Under the pieces are notes generated by a model, which had not been told where the DNA came from, did not search any database, and was given only the letters and a program-made list of their open reading frames with translations. The position numbers and the translations under genes are program-made. A stretch of 64,000 nt of DNA from Achromobacter pestifer (GTDB lineage: Bacteria > Pseudomonadota > Gammaproteobacteria > Burkholderiales > Burkholderiaceae_B), in assembly GCF_013267355.1 (NCBI RefSeq), contig NZ_CP053985.1, positions 6,944,001 to 7,008,000 of the forward strand. Direction: 5' to 3'. This document shows positions 17,611 through 26,449 of the stretch, piece after piece. The stretch's first letter is position 1. Each line of letters begins with the position of its first letter.

Positions 17611-19044
17611 TCAGTGGCGGATGGCGATCGTCTTCAGGGTGGTGAAGCCGTACAGCGCTTCAAAGCCCTTCTCGCGGCCGTAGCCCGACTGGCGCGAACC
17701 ACCAAACGGCAGCTCCACGCCGCCGCCGGCGCCGTAGTTGTTGATGAACACCTGGCCGGCGCGCAGCTTGCGCGCCAGGCGCAGCTGGCGGCCGCCGTCG
17801 CGGGTCCAGACGCCGGCCACCAGGCCGTACAGCGTGCCGTTGGCGATGGCTAGCGCCTCTTCCTCGGTGTCGAACACCATGGCGGCCAGCACCGGGCCAA
17901 AGACTTCTTCCTGCGCCAGGCGGCTGTTGGGCGGCACGTCGCGGAACAGCACGGGCGGCTGGTAGAAGCCGGCCTCGGGCGTACCTTCCTTGAGCTTGCC
18001 GCGGGCCGCGACCTTCATGCCTTCGGCCTCGGCTTCGGCCAGGAAGCCACGCACCCGGTCCTGCTGGCGCGCGTTGATCAGGGGACCCACGTCCAGGTCG
18101 GCCGCGGCCGGACCGGTGACGGTGGCCGAGAACGCGTCCGACAGGCGCTTGAGCACGGTCTCGTACACGCCGCGCTGGATCAGCACGCGGCTGCCGGCCG
18201 AGCAGGTCTGGCCCGCGTTCTGGATGATGGCGGCCAGCAGCACCGGCATGGCGGCGTCCAGGTCGGCATCATCGAACACGATCTGGGGCGACTTGCCGCC
18301 CAGTTCCAGCGTGACCGGCACGTGGTTCTCGGCGGCGGCATGCGCCACCATCTTGCCCGTCTGCGGCGAACCGGTGAACGAGATGTGGTCGATGCCCGGG
18401 TGAGCAGACAGCGCCGCGCCGGCTTCATGGCCGTAGCCGGTGCAAATATTCAGGGCGCCGGCCGGCAGGCCGACTTCAGCGGCGATCTCCGCCAACTTCA
18501 AGAGCGACAGGCAGGCGTCCTCCGCCGGCTTGACCACGCAGGCGTTGCCGGCGGCCAGGGCCGCGCCCACGCTGCGGCCAAAAATCTGCAGCGGATAGTT
18601 CCAGGGCACGATGTGGCCGGTGACGCCGTGCGCTTCGCGCACCGTCAACACGGTGAAGCCCGGGGTGTAGGGAATGGTCTCGCCGTGCAGCTTGTCGACC
18701 GCGCCGGCATAGAACTCGAAGTAGCGGGCCACGGCGGCGGCATCGGCGCGCGCCTGCTTGATCGGCTTGCCGGTGTCGGCCGATTCCAGCTGCGCCAGCT
18801 CTTCCTGGCGGTCCAGCAGCGCAAAGGCGATGCGCATCAAGAGGCGGCTGCGCGCGGCGGGCGCCATCTGGCCCCACTCGCCTTCATAAGCCTCGCGCGC
18901 CGCCGTCACGGCGCGGTCCACGTCCTCGGCGGTCGAACGCGCGATTGCCTCGAAAGGCGCGCCATCGGACGGGTTCAGGACGGGAATGGTTGCGCCGGTG
19001 GCGGCGTCCACCCATTGGTTGGCGATAAAGTTCTTCTGAGTCAC
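17611..19044 (-). CDS. NAD(P)-dependent aldehyde dehydrogenase
   Basis: Oxidises an aldehyde to its acid, about 477 residues. Seen: the PWNYPLQ cofactor motif, the catalytic Glu in ELGGKSPQIVFDDADLD, and the catalytic Cys in NAGQTCSAGSRV, plus the C-terminal PFGGSRQSGYGREKG. This is the betaine/gamma-aminobutyraldehyde dehydrogenase-like subgroup, but substrate is not determined. The start is uncertain: I chose the GTG at 19044 (VTQKNFIANQW), where family homology begins; another GTG lies at 19119. Neither has a clear ribosome site. It is divergent from a GntR-SDR pair, with a shared palindromic operator between them. Confidence 0.88.
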   Translation of the reverse strand: MTQKNFIANQWVDAATGATIPVLNPSDGAPFEAIARSTAEDVDRAVTAAREAYEGEWGQMAPAARSRLLMRIAFALLDRQEELAQLESADTGKPIKQARADAAAVARYFEFYAGAVDKLHGETIPYTPGFTVLTVREAHGVTGHIVPWNYPLQIFGRSVGAALAAGNACVVKPAEDACLSLLKLAEIAAEVGLPAGALNICTGYGHEAGAALSAHPGIDHISFTGSPQTGKMVAHAAAENHVPVTLELGGKSPQIVFDDADLDAAMPVLLAAIIQNAGQTCSAGSRVLIQRGVYETVLKRLSDAFSATVTGPAAADLDVGPLINARQQDRVRGFLAEAEAEGMKVAARGKLKEGTPEAGFYQPPVLFRDVPPNSRLAQEEVFGPVLAAMVFDTEEEALAIANGTLYGLVAGVWTRDGGRQLRLARKLRAGQVFINNYGAGGGVELPFGGSRQSGYGREKGFEALYGFTTLKTIAIRH

Positions 19045-19176
19045 GATGTGCGGAGTAAAGTAGCGGCCGGACGGCCGGTTGCGGGATGGTTTCGTCTCCA
19101 GGCGCGGACCGGCGGACACCGGCAGCGCGCCGCTCGCGGCGTCGCGCGCGAGTTGCGTTTTGGTTTCGGGTCAAAG

Positions 19177-19213
19177 TACGGGAGCGGCCCGTAACTTGTC
19201 AATTGAATTGACA
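19177..19213. promoter_or_regulatory. Two dyads in the divergent aldehyde dehydrogenase/GntR intergenic region
   Basis: A perfect palindrome TGTCAATT-G-AATTGACA (19197-19213) lies in the roughly 300-nt gap between divergent genes; each arm ends in TTGACA, so the site covers a consensus -35 hexamer on both strands. A second dyad, TACGGG (19177-19182) and CCCGTA (19188-19193), lies next to it. The rest of the gap (19214-19350) is AT-rich leader with no gene. Best explained as the operator of the adjacent GntR regulator, repressing both directions. Confidence 0.65.
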
Positions 19214-19350
19214 GCTTTTATCCCAAGAGTCAGGATATTTTCTGATCACTCGGGGTAATCCCTAATAATTCAGCGGCTTAACGCCACCCTGGATTTGTCA
19301 TGGCGACTGACAATCCCGGCAATACAGGGCAATACAAATTAGGAGCGCCG

Positions 19351-20154
19351 ATGAGCAATGTGCGTGACCCGCAGCTTGAATCGCTGTTGGTGGCGATAGA
19401 CCGCCCCCGTCCCGAACTGGACGTGCTGGCGGAAGTGGCCTCGGGCCTGGGCTATGTGCGCGCCGAACGCTTTGCCGAACGCGTCTACGAGAGCCTGTTC
19501 TATGCCATCGCGACCGGCAAGATCGCGCCCGGCAACAAGCTGCCCACGGAAATGGAACTGGCCACTTTGTTCGAGGTCTCGCGGCCGGTGGTGCGGCAAG
19601 CGCTGGACCGGCTGCGTGAAGACCAGTTGGTGGAGTCCATCCGCGGTTCGGGCACCTATGTGCGCGCCAAGCCCGACCTCATGGGCGGCATGCCCGCGGT
19701 CGACCCTGCGCGCCGCGTCGGCCACATCCTGGAAGGCCTGGAGCTGCGCATGGTGATCGAACCCGAATGCGCCTACCTGGCCGCCCTGCGCCGCACCGAC
19801 GAAGACCTGCGCGAAATGGACCGCATGCTGACCGGCTATGAAGAAGCCGACGCCTCCGGCGCCATCGCCCACCATCACGACTACGGATTCCACCGCGCCA
19901 TCGCCGCGGCCACCAGCAACCAGCGCTTCGTGCAGGTGCTGAAATCGCTGGAGTACGACGTCAGCCATGCCGTGAACGTCATGCGCCACCTGGTCCACAG
20001 CGAACCCTGGAAGCGCACCCGCGCCGCCATCGAGGAACACCGCCACATCTACCGGCTGATCCAGGAACAGGACGCCGACGGCGCGCGCAACGTCATGCGC
20101 GCCCATATTGAAAAAGCCCGCAGCCGCATGCTGAACAGCGGCTCGGAACACTGA
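19351..20154 (+). CDS. FadR-subfamily GntR transcriptional regulator
   Basis: 267 residues from the ATG at 19351, which has an AGGAG ribosome site; an upstream in-frame ATG at 19300 has none. Seen: winged helix (NKLPTEMELATLFEVSRPVVRQALDRLREDQLVE followed by the RGSGTYV wing) and an FCD effector domain (HHHDYGFHRAIAAATSNQRF, then EEHRHIYRLIQEQD). The metal-binding Asp and His positions are present. It is the first gene of a two-gene operon with an SDR oxidoreductase (18-nt gap) and divergent from the aldehyde dehydrogenase; the palindrome at 19197 is its probable binding site. Confidence 0.9.
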   Translation: MSNVRDPQLESLLVAIDRPRPELDVLAEVASGLGYVRAERFAERVYESLFYAIATGKIAPGNKLPTEMELATLFEVSRPVVRQALDRLREDQLVESIRGSGTYVRAKPDLMGGMPAVDPARRVGHILEGLELRMVIEPECAYLAALRRTDEDLREMDRMLTGYEEADASGAIAHHHDYGFHRAIAAATSNQRFVQVLKSLEYDVSHAVNVMRHLVHSEPWKRTRAAIEEHRHIYRLIQEQDADGARNVMRAHIEKARSRMLNSGSEH

Positions 20155-20172
20155 GCAGGAAGCCTTAACTAC

Positions 20173-20958
20173 ATGTCATCACAGCAACGCCTTTCCCCGG
20201 ACCTGAGCCAGCAGCTCGTCATCGTCACCGGCGCCAGCCGCGGCCTGGGCGCCGCCATCGCCCGCGCCTTCCTGCGCGAAGGCGCCAAGGTCGTCGTCAA
20301 CTATCTGAACAGCGCCGAACGCGCGCAGGCCCTGGCCGCCAGCGCGCCGGACCGCGCCATCGCGCTGCAGGCCGACGTGCGGGACCCGGCCGCCGTCGCC
20401 GCCATGTTCACGCAAGCCAGCGCGCATTTCGGCCAGCCCGTGGACACGGTCGTCAACAACGCCCTGCCCGCCTTCCAGTTCAATGGCGACGCCCGCCCGC
20501 AAGCCGGCGCGCTGGACTGGGCGCAGATGAACGCGCAGCTGGAAGGCAGCGTGCGCGCCGCGCTCAACACCACCCAGGCCGCCCTGCCCGGCATGCGGAC
20601 TGCTGGCGGCGGACGCATCATCAACGTCGGCACCAACCTAGTCCAGAACCCGGTGGTGCCGTACCACGACTACACCGCGGCCAAGGCCGCGCTGCTGGCC
20701 TTCACCCGCACCTTGTCGCATGAACTGGGGGCCGACGGCATCACCGTCAACATGGTATCGGGCGGCTTGCTGCGCACCACCGACGCCTCTGCGGCCACGC
20801 CGGACGCGGTCTTCGACATGATTGCCGCGGGCACGCCGCTGCGCGAAGTCACCACGCCCGAGCAATTCGCCGACGCCGTGCTGTTCTTCGCCAGCCCCTG
20901 GTCGCGCGCGGTGACCGGACAGAACCTGATCGTCGACGGCGGCTTGGTAAAAGGCTGA
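20173..20958 (+). CDS. Short-chain dehydrogenase/reductase (FabG-like)
   Basis: NAD(P)-dependent oxidoreductase, 261 residues. Seen: Rossmann motif VTGASRGLGAAIARAF near residue 20, ADVRDPAAV, VVNNALPAF (variant of NNAG), and the catalytic Tyr-Lys pair in YHDYTAAKAALL. The usual catalytic Ser is replaced: IINVGTNLV has Thr where FabG has IGS. C-terminal FFASPWSRAVTGQNLIVDGGL is typical. Directly downstream of the GntR gene; with the divergent aldehyde dehydrogenase it suggests a stepwise alcohol or hydroxyacid oxidation, which is inference. Confidence 0.88.
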   Translation: MSSQQRLSPDLSQQLVIVTGASRGLGAAIARAFLREGAKVVVNYLNSAERAQALAASAPDRAIALQADVRDPAAVAAMFTQASAHFGQPVDTVVNNALPAFQFNGDARPQAGALDWAQMNAQLEGSVRAALNTTQAALPGMRTAGGGRIINVGTNLVQNPVVPYHDYTAAKAALLAFTRTLSHELGADGITVNMVSGGLLRTTDASAATPDAVFDMIAAGTPLREVTTPEQFADAVLFFASPWSRAVTGQNLIVDGGLVKG

Positions 20959-21001
20959 TGGACGACGCGCCAGCCTGGCGCGCCATGGGCCCCGGCAGGC
21001 C

Positions 21002-21220
21002 CTAGGCCTGCAGCCGTCTCGCGCTGATCTCGACGGCCGCGTACTTGATGCCCTTGAGCGCGGCATCCTCGGTCACGAAAGCGGAATCGCCCACGCCTAT
21101 CCGCGTCCATTCCCGGCCTGGGGCGGTGCGCACCCAGGCCTCGTAGCCCTGCTGCGCCGCAAGCGGCCGGAGTTCGTATTCGAGCTGGTGGCCGTTGAGC
21201 CTGATCACGCCGGTTCTCAT
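21002..21220 (-). CDS. Small protein of unknown function (72 residues)
   Basis: Not recognised. The ATG at 21220 has a GGAGAGAAAACC ribosome site; longer readings of the frame lack one. The sequence (MRTGVIRLNGHQLEYELRPL and onward, ending EISARRLQA) has alternating hydrophobic and charged residues consistent with a small beta-rich cytoplasmic protein. It follows another small gene by 17 nt on the same strand, so they are probably co-expressed. Confidence 0.55.
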   Translation of the reverse strand: MRTGVIRLNGHQLEYELRPLAAQQGYEAWVRTAPGREWTRIGVGDSAFVTEDAALKGIKYAAVEISARRLQA

Positions 21221-21237
21221 GGTTTTCTCTCCGCGCG

Positions 21238-21483
21238 TCAGCACCGGCCCGCGATGGGGCAGGCGCGCATCATGTCGCATCCTGGCCCCATCCTGGGCGT
21301 TCCCCGGTAGTCCTGCGCCCGCACCACTTCCGAAACGCGCTGCCCGTCCGCCATCCATTGACGGGCCACGCTGACGACATCGGTGAACTCGGGTTGCGGC
21401 CCGTCCAGCAGCCAACCGACGATGGGGACACCGGGAACCCCGGCCACACCAGGAGAAACCTGATCCAAATCAAGGGGCTTCAT
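21238..21483 (-). CDS. Small protein of unknown function (81 residues)
   Basis: Not recognised. A strong ribosome site (GGAGAGGAGT) precedes the ATG. The protein begins MKPLDLDQVSPGVAGVPGVP, has no membrane segment, and contains two Cys residues near its C-terminus (GPGCDMMRACPIAGRC). Upstream gene of a two-gene unit with the 72-residue protein. Confidence 0.5.
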   Translation of the reverse strand: MKPLDLDQVSPGVAGVPGVPIVGWLLDGPQPEFTDVVSVARQWMADGQRVSEVVRAQDYRGTPRMGPGCDMMRACPIAGRC

Positions 21484-21654
21484 ACTCCTCTCCGTTCAGG
21501 GGACTGTAGGAAGCGTAGACGCCACATCACGTCTCAGGCATTAGAAAACCGCAAAAAATAGAACATTTTGTATATCGCGCCGCACGCGGCCCGGACAAAC
21601 CCCGCCTCCTGGGCTGGCCGCGCCTGCACCCGGAAATAAAGATTCACACATAAA

Positions 21655-22036
21655 CTATCTAGGAAATGCCGCACGCCGCCGCGCCTGGCGCTTCTTCCAC
21701 CAGATCACCGCGCCCGTGATCGACAGCATGGCCACCGCCAGCCCGATCGCGCAGATGAACAGCTTCATCGGCAGGCCGGCCACCGCCCCCCCACCGCCGC
21801 CATATGCAGGCTCGTCAGCCAGGTGCGCAGGGTATCGCCGCTGGCGGCGCAACCAGGAACAGATCCGGACCGAACATGGCCTCCAACTCGTCGTTCCAGG
21901 CCAGCAACGCCCCTGTCAGGCCGGCCACCAGCAGAAAGCCGGCAATGACCAAGCCCACCCAGCGGTGCGCCAGCACCAGCCAGGCGCGCTGGCTGCCCTT
22001 GCGCTTGCCAGCGCTTTCGCGCCGCACAGGCATCAT
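21655..22036 (-). pseudogene. PepSY-type membrane protein, internally deleted remnant
   Basis: Remains of a PepSY transmembrane protein of the kind found in siderophore loci. The start (ATG at 22036) overlaps the exporter's stop as TAATG, so it was translationally coupled. Seen: an intact N-terminus with HRWVGLVIAGFLLVAGLTGALLAWNDEL, then an abrupt join near 21830 to the C-terminal part (DTLRTWLTSLHMAAV), then a frame change in a G-rich run near 21790, and finally LPMKLFICAIGLAVAMLSITGAVIWWKK in another frame. Full-length relatives have several hundred residues between these helices. So there is one large deletion plus a frameshift. It belongs to the decayed siderophore operon. Confidence 0.8.
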
Positions 22037-23694
22037 TACACGACGGCCATGTCGGCGGACGCCGATTTCTCGGATGCGCGCCCAGGCGGCATTTCGATCG
22101 CCACGATCTGGCCGTTCTCCATCCGGATCAGGCGATCGGCCAGATGGAAATAGCGGTCGTCGTGCGAAATTACCAGCACCGCCTTGCCGCGGGCCCGCAG
22201 TTCCGGCAGCAGCTCGCGGTAGAACACTTCCTTGAACACAGGATCCTGATCCGCCGCCCACTCGTCGAACAGCAGGAAAGGCCGGTCTTCCATATAGGCC
22301 ACCGTCAGGGCCAGGCGTTTGCGTTGCCCCTGCGATAGCGCCATCGTGCTGAAGGCACCGTTGCGCACCTGCACCTTGTGCTGCAGGTGCAGCTTTTCAA
22401 GCAAGGCGTTGCCCTGCGCGTCCAATTCAGCCGACGCGGCATCGAGCATATGCTCGAACAGATGGAAGTCCGAGAAAATGGCCGAAAACGTCTGGCGATA
22501 GCGATCGCGGCTGGCGTCGTCCACCGGCTCGCCGTTGATCAGGATGGCGCCCTCCTCCGGCCGGTACAGCCCCGCCAGCAGTTTGGCCAGCGAGGTCTTG
22601 CCGCTGCCGTTCCCCCCGACCAGATACGTGATCTGGCCCGGCGCAAAATCCAGGTCTATGGGACCCAGGGTGAACAGGTCGTCGGCCCCTTCGTGGTAGT
22701 AGCGATGGCTAACGCCGCGCAGCGCCAGACTCGTCAGACCCGACGCAATCGCGGACGGGCCATCGCCCTCATTGTGTTCAAGCTGCGCAGTGATTTCGTC
22801 GATGCGCGCGCCGGACACCCGGGCCAGATTGGCGCGCGGCAAGGCCAGCAGCAGGTTCTCCAGCGGCCCTACGATATAGACAAAGATCAGCGCGAAGCCG
22901 GTCATGACGCTGGCGCGGTCGGGCACGTCGCCCACCAGCGCGAACAAGGTCAATCCAATAAAGCCGTAAAGCAGGAAATTGCCCCAGGCCGATGACACCA
23001 GGAAGATCGACATGCCGAGCCCGCGCTCGCGCCGCACGGTCTCGATCGAGCGGCCCAGCACATCGTCGGAAAAGCGGCGGCGCTTGGCGGCGTGCAGGCG
23101 CAGCTCCTTGGCCCCTTCCACCAGCGAACGGAAATGGCCGAACAAGCGGTCCTGCTCCTTGGATGCCACCTCCAGATGCCGGATCGCGCGCAGATGCGCC
23201 AGGTGGTAGCCAAGAGAACCGAGCCCGATGACCAGCACCGCCGCCAGGAACACCTGCCAGGACAACCATGCCATGTAGGCCAGGCATCCCGACACGATGA
23301 TGGCATTGACCAGGATCGTCGGAAAGCTGACAAAGAACTCGGCGACCCGCGCGCTGTGCTCCGACAAGGCCGATTGCACCTTGGGACCGCCGATCTCCTC
23401 CAGCCGCCGGTAATCCGCCGCGATCACCCGCGCGGAAATGAAGCGCCGAAGGTCGGCATGGGCGCGTTGGTTCAGCCGCTCGAACAGCACCGAGGCCGTC
23501 ATCTGGCTCAACATGGCCGCCACCGCGAAGGCCGCGAAGCGCCACGCCAGCGCAGCGCGCTCTGCCGTGGAGGACGCGGTCAAGGCCGCATTGATCTGCG
23601 TAAGCAGCAGCACGCTGCACACACCGTTGGCCACACTGGCCAAGCCCGCGGCCATCAGCAGCTTGCGCGACTGTCGAATCAAGTAGGAAAGCAA
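22036..23694 (-). CDS. Siderophore/cyclic peptide-type ABC exporter (PvdE/SyrD-like)
   Basis: Single-chain ABC exporter, 552 residues: six-helix membrane domain (1-330) fused to a nucleotide-binding domain. Seen: Walker A GGNGSGKTS (K366), signature LSQGQRKRLAL, Walker B FLLFDEWAADQDP, and the H-loop VLVISHDD. The DEWAADQDP form is typical of the PvdE/SyrD/YojI cyclic-peptide exporter family, which moves peptide siderophore precursors to the periplasm, where a PvdQ-type acylase (next gene upstream) processes them. A TAAA-N17-CGTC promoter about 80 nt upstream suggests control by the locus sigma factor. Appears intact even though the synthetase is gone. Confidence 0.88.
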   Translation of the reverse strand: MLSYLIRQSRKLLMAAGLASVANGVCSVLLLTQINAALTASSTAERAALAWRFAAFAVAAMLSQMTASVLFERLNQRAHADLRRFISARVIAADYRRLEEIGGPKVQSALSEHSARVAEFFVSFPTILVNAIIVSGCLAYMAWLSWQVFLAAVLVIGLGSLGYHLAHLRAIRHLEVASKEQDRLFGHFRSLVEGAKELRLHAAKRRRFSDDVLGRSIETVRRERGLGMSIFLVSSAWGNFLLYGFIGLTLFALVGDVPDRASVMTGFALIFVYIVGPLENLLLALPRANLARVSGARIDEITAQLEHNEGDGPSAIASGLTSLALRGVSHRYYHEGADDLFTLGPIDLDFAPGQITYLVGGNGSGKTSLAKLLAGLYRPEEGAILINGEPVDDASRDRYRQTFSAIFSDFHLFEHMLDAASAELDAQGNALLEKLHLQHKVQVRNGAFSTMALSQGQRKRLALTVAYMEDRPFLLFDEWAADQDPVFKEVFYRELLPELRARGKAVLVISHDDRYFHLADRLIRMENGQIVAIEMPPGRASEKSASADMAVV

Positions 23695-23773
23695 GGAGAT
23701 CGCCTTGGACTGGGAGGGGGAGGAGCGCGGGCACGGCTCGCGCGGCCATGGCTTCGGGAACCATCTACACCTA

Positions 23774-23798
23774 GACGAGCCGCGCGGCCCTATGTTTA
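23774..23798 (-). promoter_or_regulatory. Iron-starvation-sigma-type promoter (exporter gene)
   Basis: On the minus strand TAAA (23798-23795), 17 nt, then CGTC (23777-23774), about 80 nt upstream of the exporter start. TAAA/CGTC with about 17-nt spacing is the PvdS/OrbS class of ECF promoter. It lies in the 187-nt gap between the acylase and exporter genes, which otherwise shows no feature. Confidence 0.65.
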
Positions 23799-23881
23799 GG
23801 GGGGCGGACGCGCGGACGGCATCCCGTCCGCAATGCCGAGATCAATCGCGGCGCCGCGCCTCGGCCATCGCTAGGCGGGCA

Positions 23882-26383
23882 TCAGGGAAGCAAACGCAAA
23901 TGGTCCAGCGCAGGATCCCGCGTAATCTCCTCCTCCTTGAAAGGGAAAGGCAGCCAGGCCTTGCGGGCGTACCGCAGCACTGGCCCCCAGCCTTGCCCGT
24001 CGGCCACCGCGTTTTCATCCTGGCCGTGCGCTAGCAGCGTATGCGCCTGCACGCCGTGCGGGCTGAAACGCACGACTTGAAGATAGCTGTTGCCCAGGGT
24101 GTCCGGCCCCAACAGGTCGGCACGATCCTCATTGCAGGCCACGGTGAAGTAGCCCGCCGAACCGCATCCGCCATAGAGCGGAAGGTGGCGTCCGCCGCTG
24201 GCCACAAAGCGGCGCGTTCCCAACGCGCCATCCAATGGCCATCCCTTGTCGCCGAACTCCAGCACCGCCGCCGCCAATGCCGTGGCCGCCGCGCCCTGCC
24301 CCGCGCGCGGCTTGCGAGGGGTTTCCAGGGGCGAATCGCTGGCAAACGCCACGTCGTAAAGCGCGTCCGCCTGACTCCGTTCCAGCCGGGCCCAAAATGC
24401 CTCCCACAGCAAGGCGCCTCTGTCACGGGCATCCGCCTTGTTCGGCCAACGGCGCAGGATGTCGCACGCCTGCCCGATGTCGACCTTGTGCGGGGCCGAT
24501 ACCTCCTGCCGCAGCCCGCCCGGCGCCGCCAACGCATCGGCATCCAGCACGACCTCCGGCTGCGCGCAGGCTTGGGCCAGGATCTCATCCTTGAACAACT
24601 CGGCGGAGTAGGCCCTGGGCAAGAGCACCTCCCGCATCAGCCTCAGGCTCAGGACTTCCGCCGACGCGGCCTTGCCTTGAATCAGGTCGAGCGCGATGCG
24701 GTGCCCCAGCCTCCCCCGCAGCCCCAGCGCCTGGCGTTCGCCGCCCAGCACGGCCGCGTACCCCTCCAGCGGCTGGGCGACATTGCCAAGCCAGTAGCTG
24801 TCGTTCATGTTCGCCACATAGTCGTCACGCAACAGCCAGGGCATCGCCTCAACCGGCATGGCGCCCGCCTGCACCGCCGCCGGATCCGACCGCCATTCGC
24901 AAGCCGAACGGCCGCCGTCCAGGACCGGGGTGTTCGGGTCCACGCTGGCGAACGCCGTGGCCAACGCCGTGACGCACGTCTTGCGCAACGCATCCGGGAC
25001 GTTGGGCGCGGCGCCAACGTCGCCATACCATACCCGGCCGTCCCCATTTCCCTCGCCACGGCCTATGGCCACCGTGTTGACCCAGGGGATAGCCGCCTCG
25101 CGGCGCTGGATGCCGATGAATTCATCCAGGGACTTCGCCTGGTTCCAGTAGAAGAAATTGCGGAAGATGCGAAAGTTGTCGGCGTTCACGTCACGGATCG
25201 CCAAGGCGTGCGCCGCTCCCCAGCCAAACGCCGCGTGGTGTCCGCCCAGGTCCACCACCGGTCCGTATCGCGTCCGATAGAACGTGCGCGTCAGGCGCCG
25301 CGCACTTCCGTCTTCGGCGCGCACCTCGACGGCAACTTCGCGCGTCGTCATCGCCTCCATCTTGCCGTCGATCCGGTAGCGCGTCGGATCCGCCGCATCC
25401 AGCGTCAGGTCAAACAATCCGAAGCGGCGCGCCTGCGACACCGTATGGCTCCAGGCCACATCGTGGTTGAAACCTATCATGACCATCGGCAAGCCCAGAA
25501 AGGCCACGCCCGCCACGTCGAGCTTCCCGGGTATCGTCAGCTGCATCTGGTAGAAGCGATCCGGCCCGCCCCAATACCAGTGCGGGTTGCCGAACAACAC
25601 CGCTCCATCGCCGCCCGTGGCAGCGCTTCCAAAGGCCAGTACATTGCTGCCGATGCCGGGCTGCGCGCCGATTGTTTGAGCCAGCCGGCTACGCAACGCG
25701 GCGCGTCCGCCCTCCCCATCTTGCGGCACGGCGGCGGGAGCCGCCGGCCTGGAGTTGGCCATCTCGGTGACGAACTTGGCATAGCCGGCGGCGATCTGGG
25801 CCGCATACATGCGCCGATGGATGTCGTCCGCCGAGATATCGCGCATCCAGGACTGATTCAGGCAGGGACGGCCGACCGCCGGCGCCCGGCCAGCGCGGGC
25901 GTCGGCAAGGTAGCGGTTGTAGCCCGCGGCGTACCCCCCGACGAGTTCGTTCAGTTCGGGCGGCTCCTGCTGCCGGTAGCGGGTCAGCACCTCGTCATCG
26001 GCGTAGGCGCGAAAGAAAAAGTCCAGATCGACGTTCTTCGGCCGCCCGAAGGTGGAGTCCCGCGCCGGCCGCTCTTCGGCTCCGAAGAACCACGCACGTC
26101 TGCCCTCGTAGGTCACGAACGCTTCGGCCAGGGTGCACAGTGCATCCTGGGCCTGCGCGTAGCCCACCCCGACCCCGAGTTCTCGCCAACCGCCCGCGCG
26201 AATATGCGGCATGCCATCCGTGGTGCGCCGGATCTCGACACCCGCCACTTCCAGTCGGACAGCGGGCTCAGCCGCTTTTGCATGCGACCAGCCGGCCAGC
26301 GACAGCGCCGCGCAGAGCATCCCGCGCCAAAGGCGAGCAACGACCGAATCCCGTTCCGCCGAAAACCAGTACATGAAGACCAT
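23882..26383 (-). CDS. Penicillin acylase-family (Ntn) periplasmic acylase, PvdQ-like
   Basis: 833-residue precursor of a self-cleaving N-terminal-nucleophile amidase. Seen: signal peptide ending near SHAKAAEP, an alpha chain beginning VRLEVAGVEIRRTTDGMPHI, and the autocleavage site GIGSN with S246 as the likely new N-terminal nucleophile of the beta chain (SNVLAFG). Then GNPHWYWGGPDRFYQMQLTIP and FNHDVAWSHTVSQARRFGLFDLTL, typical of the acyl-homoserine-lactone/aculeacin acylase branch. In pyoverdine biosynthesis PvdQ removes the fatty acid from the precursor in the periplasm; the FAAL relic nearby fits an acylated siderophore. Quorum-signal quenching is an alternative or side activity. Reads intact. 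Confidence 0.88.
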   Translation of the reverse strand: MVFMYWFSAERDSVVARLWRGMLCAALSLAGWSHAKAAEPAVRLEVAGVEIRRTTDGMPHIRAGGWRELGVGVGYAQAQDALCTLAEAFVTYEGRRAWFFGAEERPARDSTFGRPKNVDLDFFFRAYADDEVLTRYRQQEPPELNELVGGYAAGYNRYLADARAGRAPAVGRPCLNQSWMRDISADDIHRRMYAAQIAAGYAKFVTEMANSRPAAPAAVPQDGEGGRAALRSRLAQTIGAQPGIGSNVLAFGSAATGGDGAVLFGNPHWYWGGPDRFYQMQLTIPGKLDVAGVAFLGLPMVMIGFNHDVAWSHTVSQARRFGLFDLTLDAADPTRYRIDGKMEAMTTREVAVEVRAEDGSARRLTRTFYRTRYGPVVDLGGHHAAFGWGAAHALAIRDVNADNFRIFRNFFYWNQAKSLDEFIGIQRREAAIPWVNTVAIGRGEGNGDGRVWYGDVGAAPNVPDALRKTCVTALATAFASVDPNTPVLDGGRSACEWRSDPAAVQAGAMPVEAMPWLLRDDYVANMNDSYWLGNVAQPLEGYAAVLGGERQALGLRGRLGHRIALDLIQGKAASAEVLSLRLMREVLLPRAYSAELFKDEILAQACAQPEVVLDADALAAPGGLRQEVSAPHKVDIGQACDILRRWPNKADARDRGALLWEAFWARLERSQADALYDVAFASDSPLETPRKPRAGQGAAATALAAAVLEFGDKGWPLDGALGTRRFVASGGRHLPLYGGCGSAGYFTVACNEDRADLLGPDTLGNSYLQVVRFSPHGVQAHTLLAHGQDENAVADGQGWGPVLRYARKAWLPFPFKEEEITRDPALDHLRLLP

Positions 26384-26449
26384 GCTTCCAATCCTTCCAG
26401 TATGTACCTCACGCCGATGCCAGATATCCGACCCGGCCGCGCTCCGGCC

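Noticed and set aside
20966-20982. CGCGCCAG-C-CTGGCGCG palindrome after the SDR gene
   Set aside because: Only one central base and no U run, so it is not a convincing terminator; could be coincidental in GC-rich sequence.
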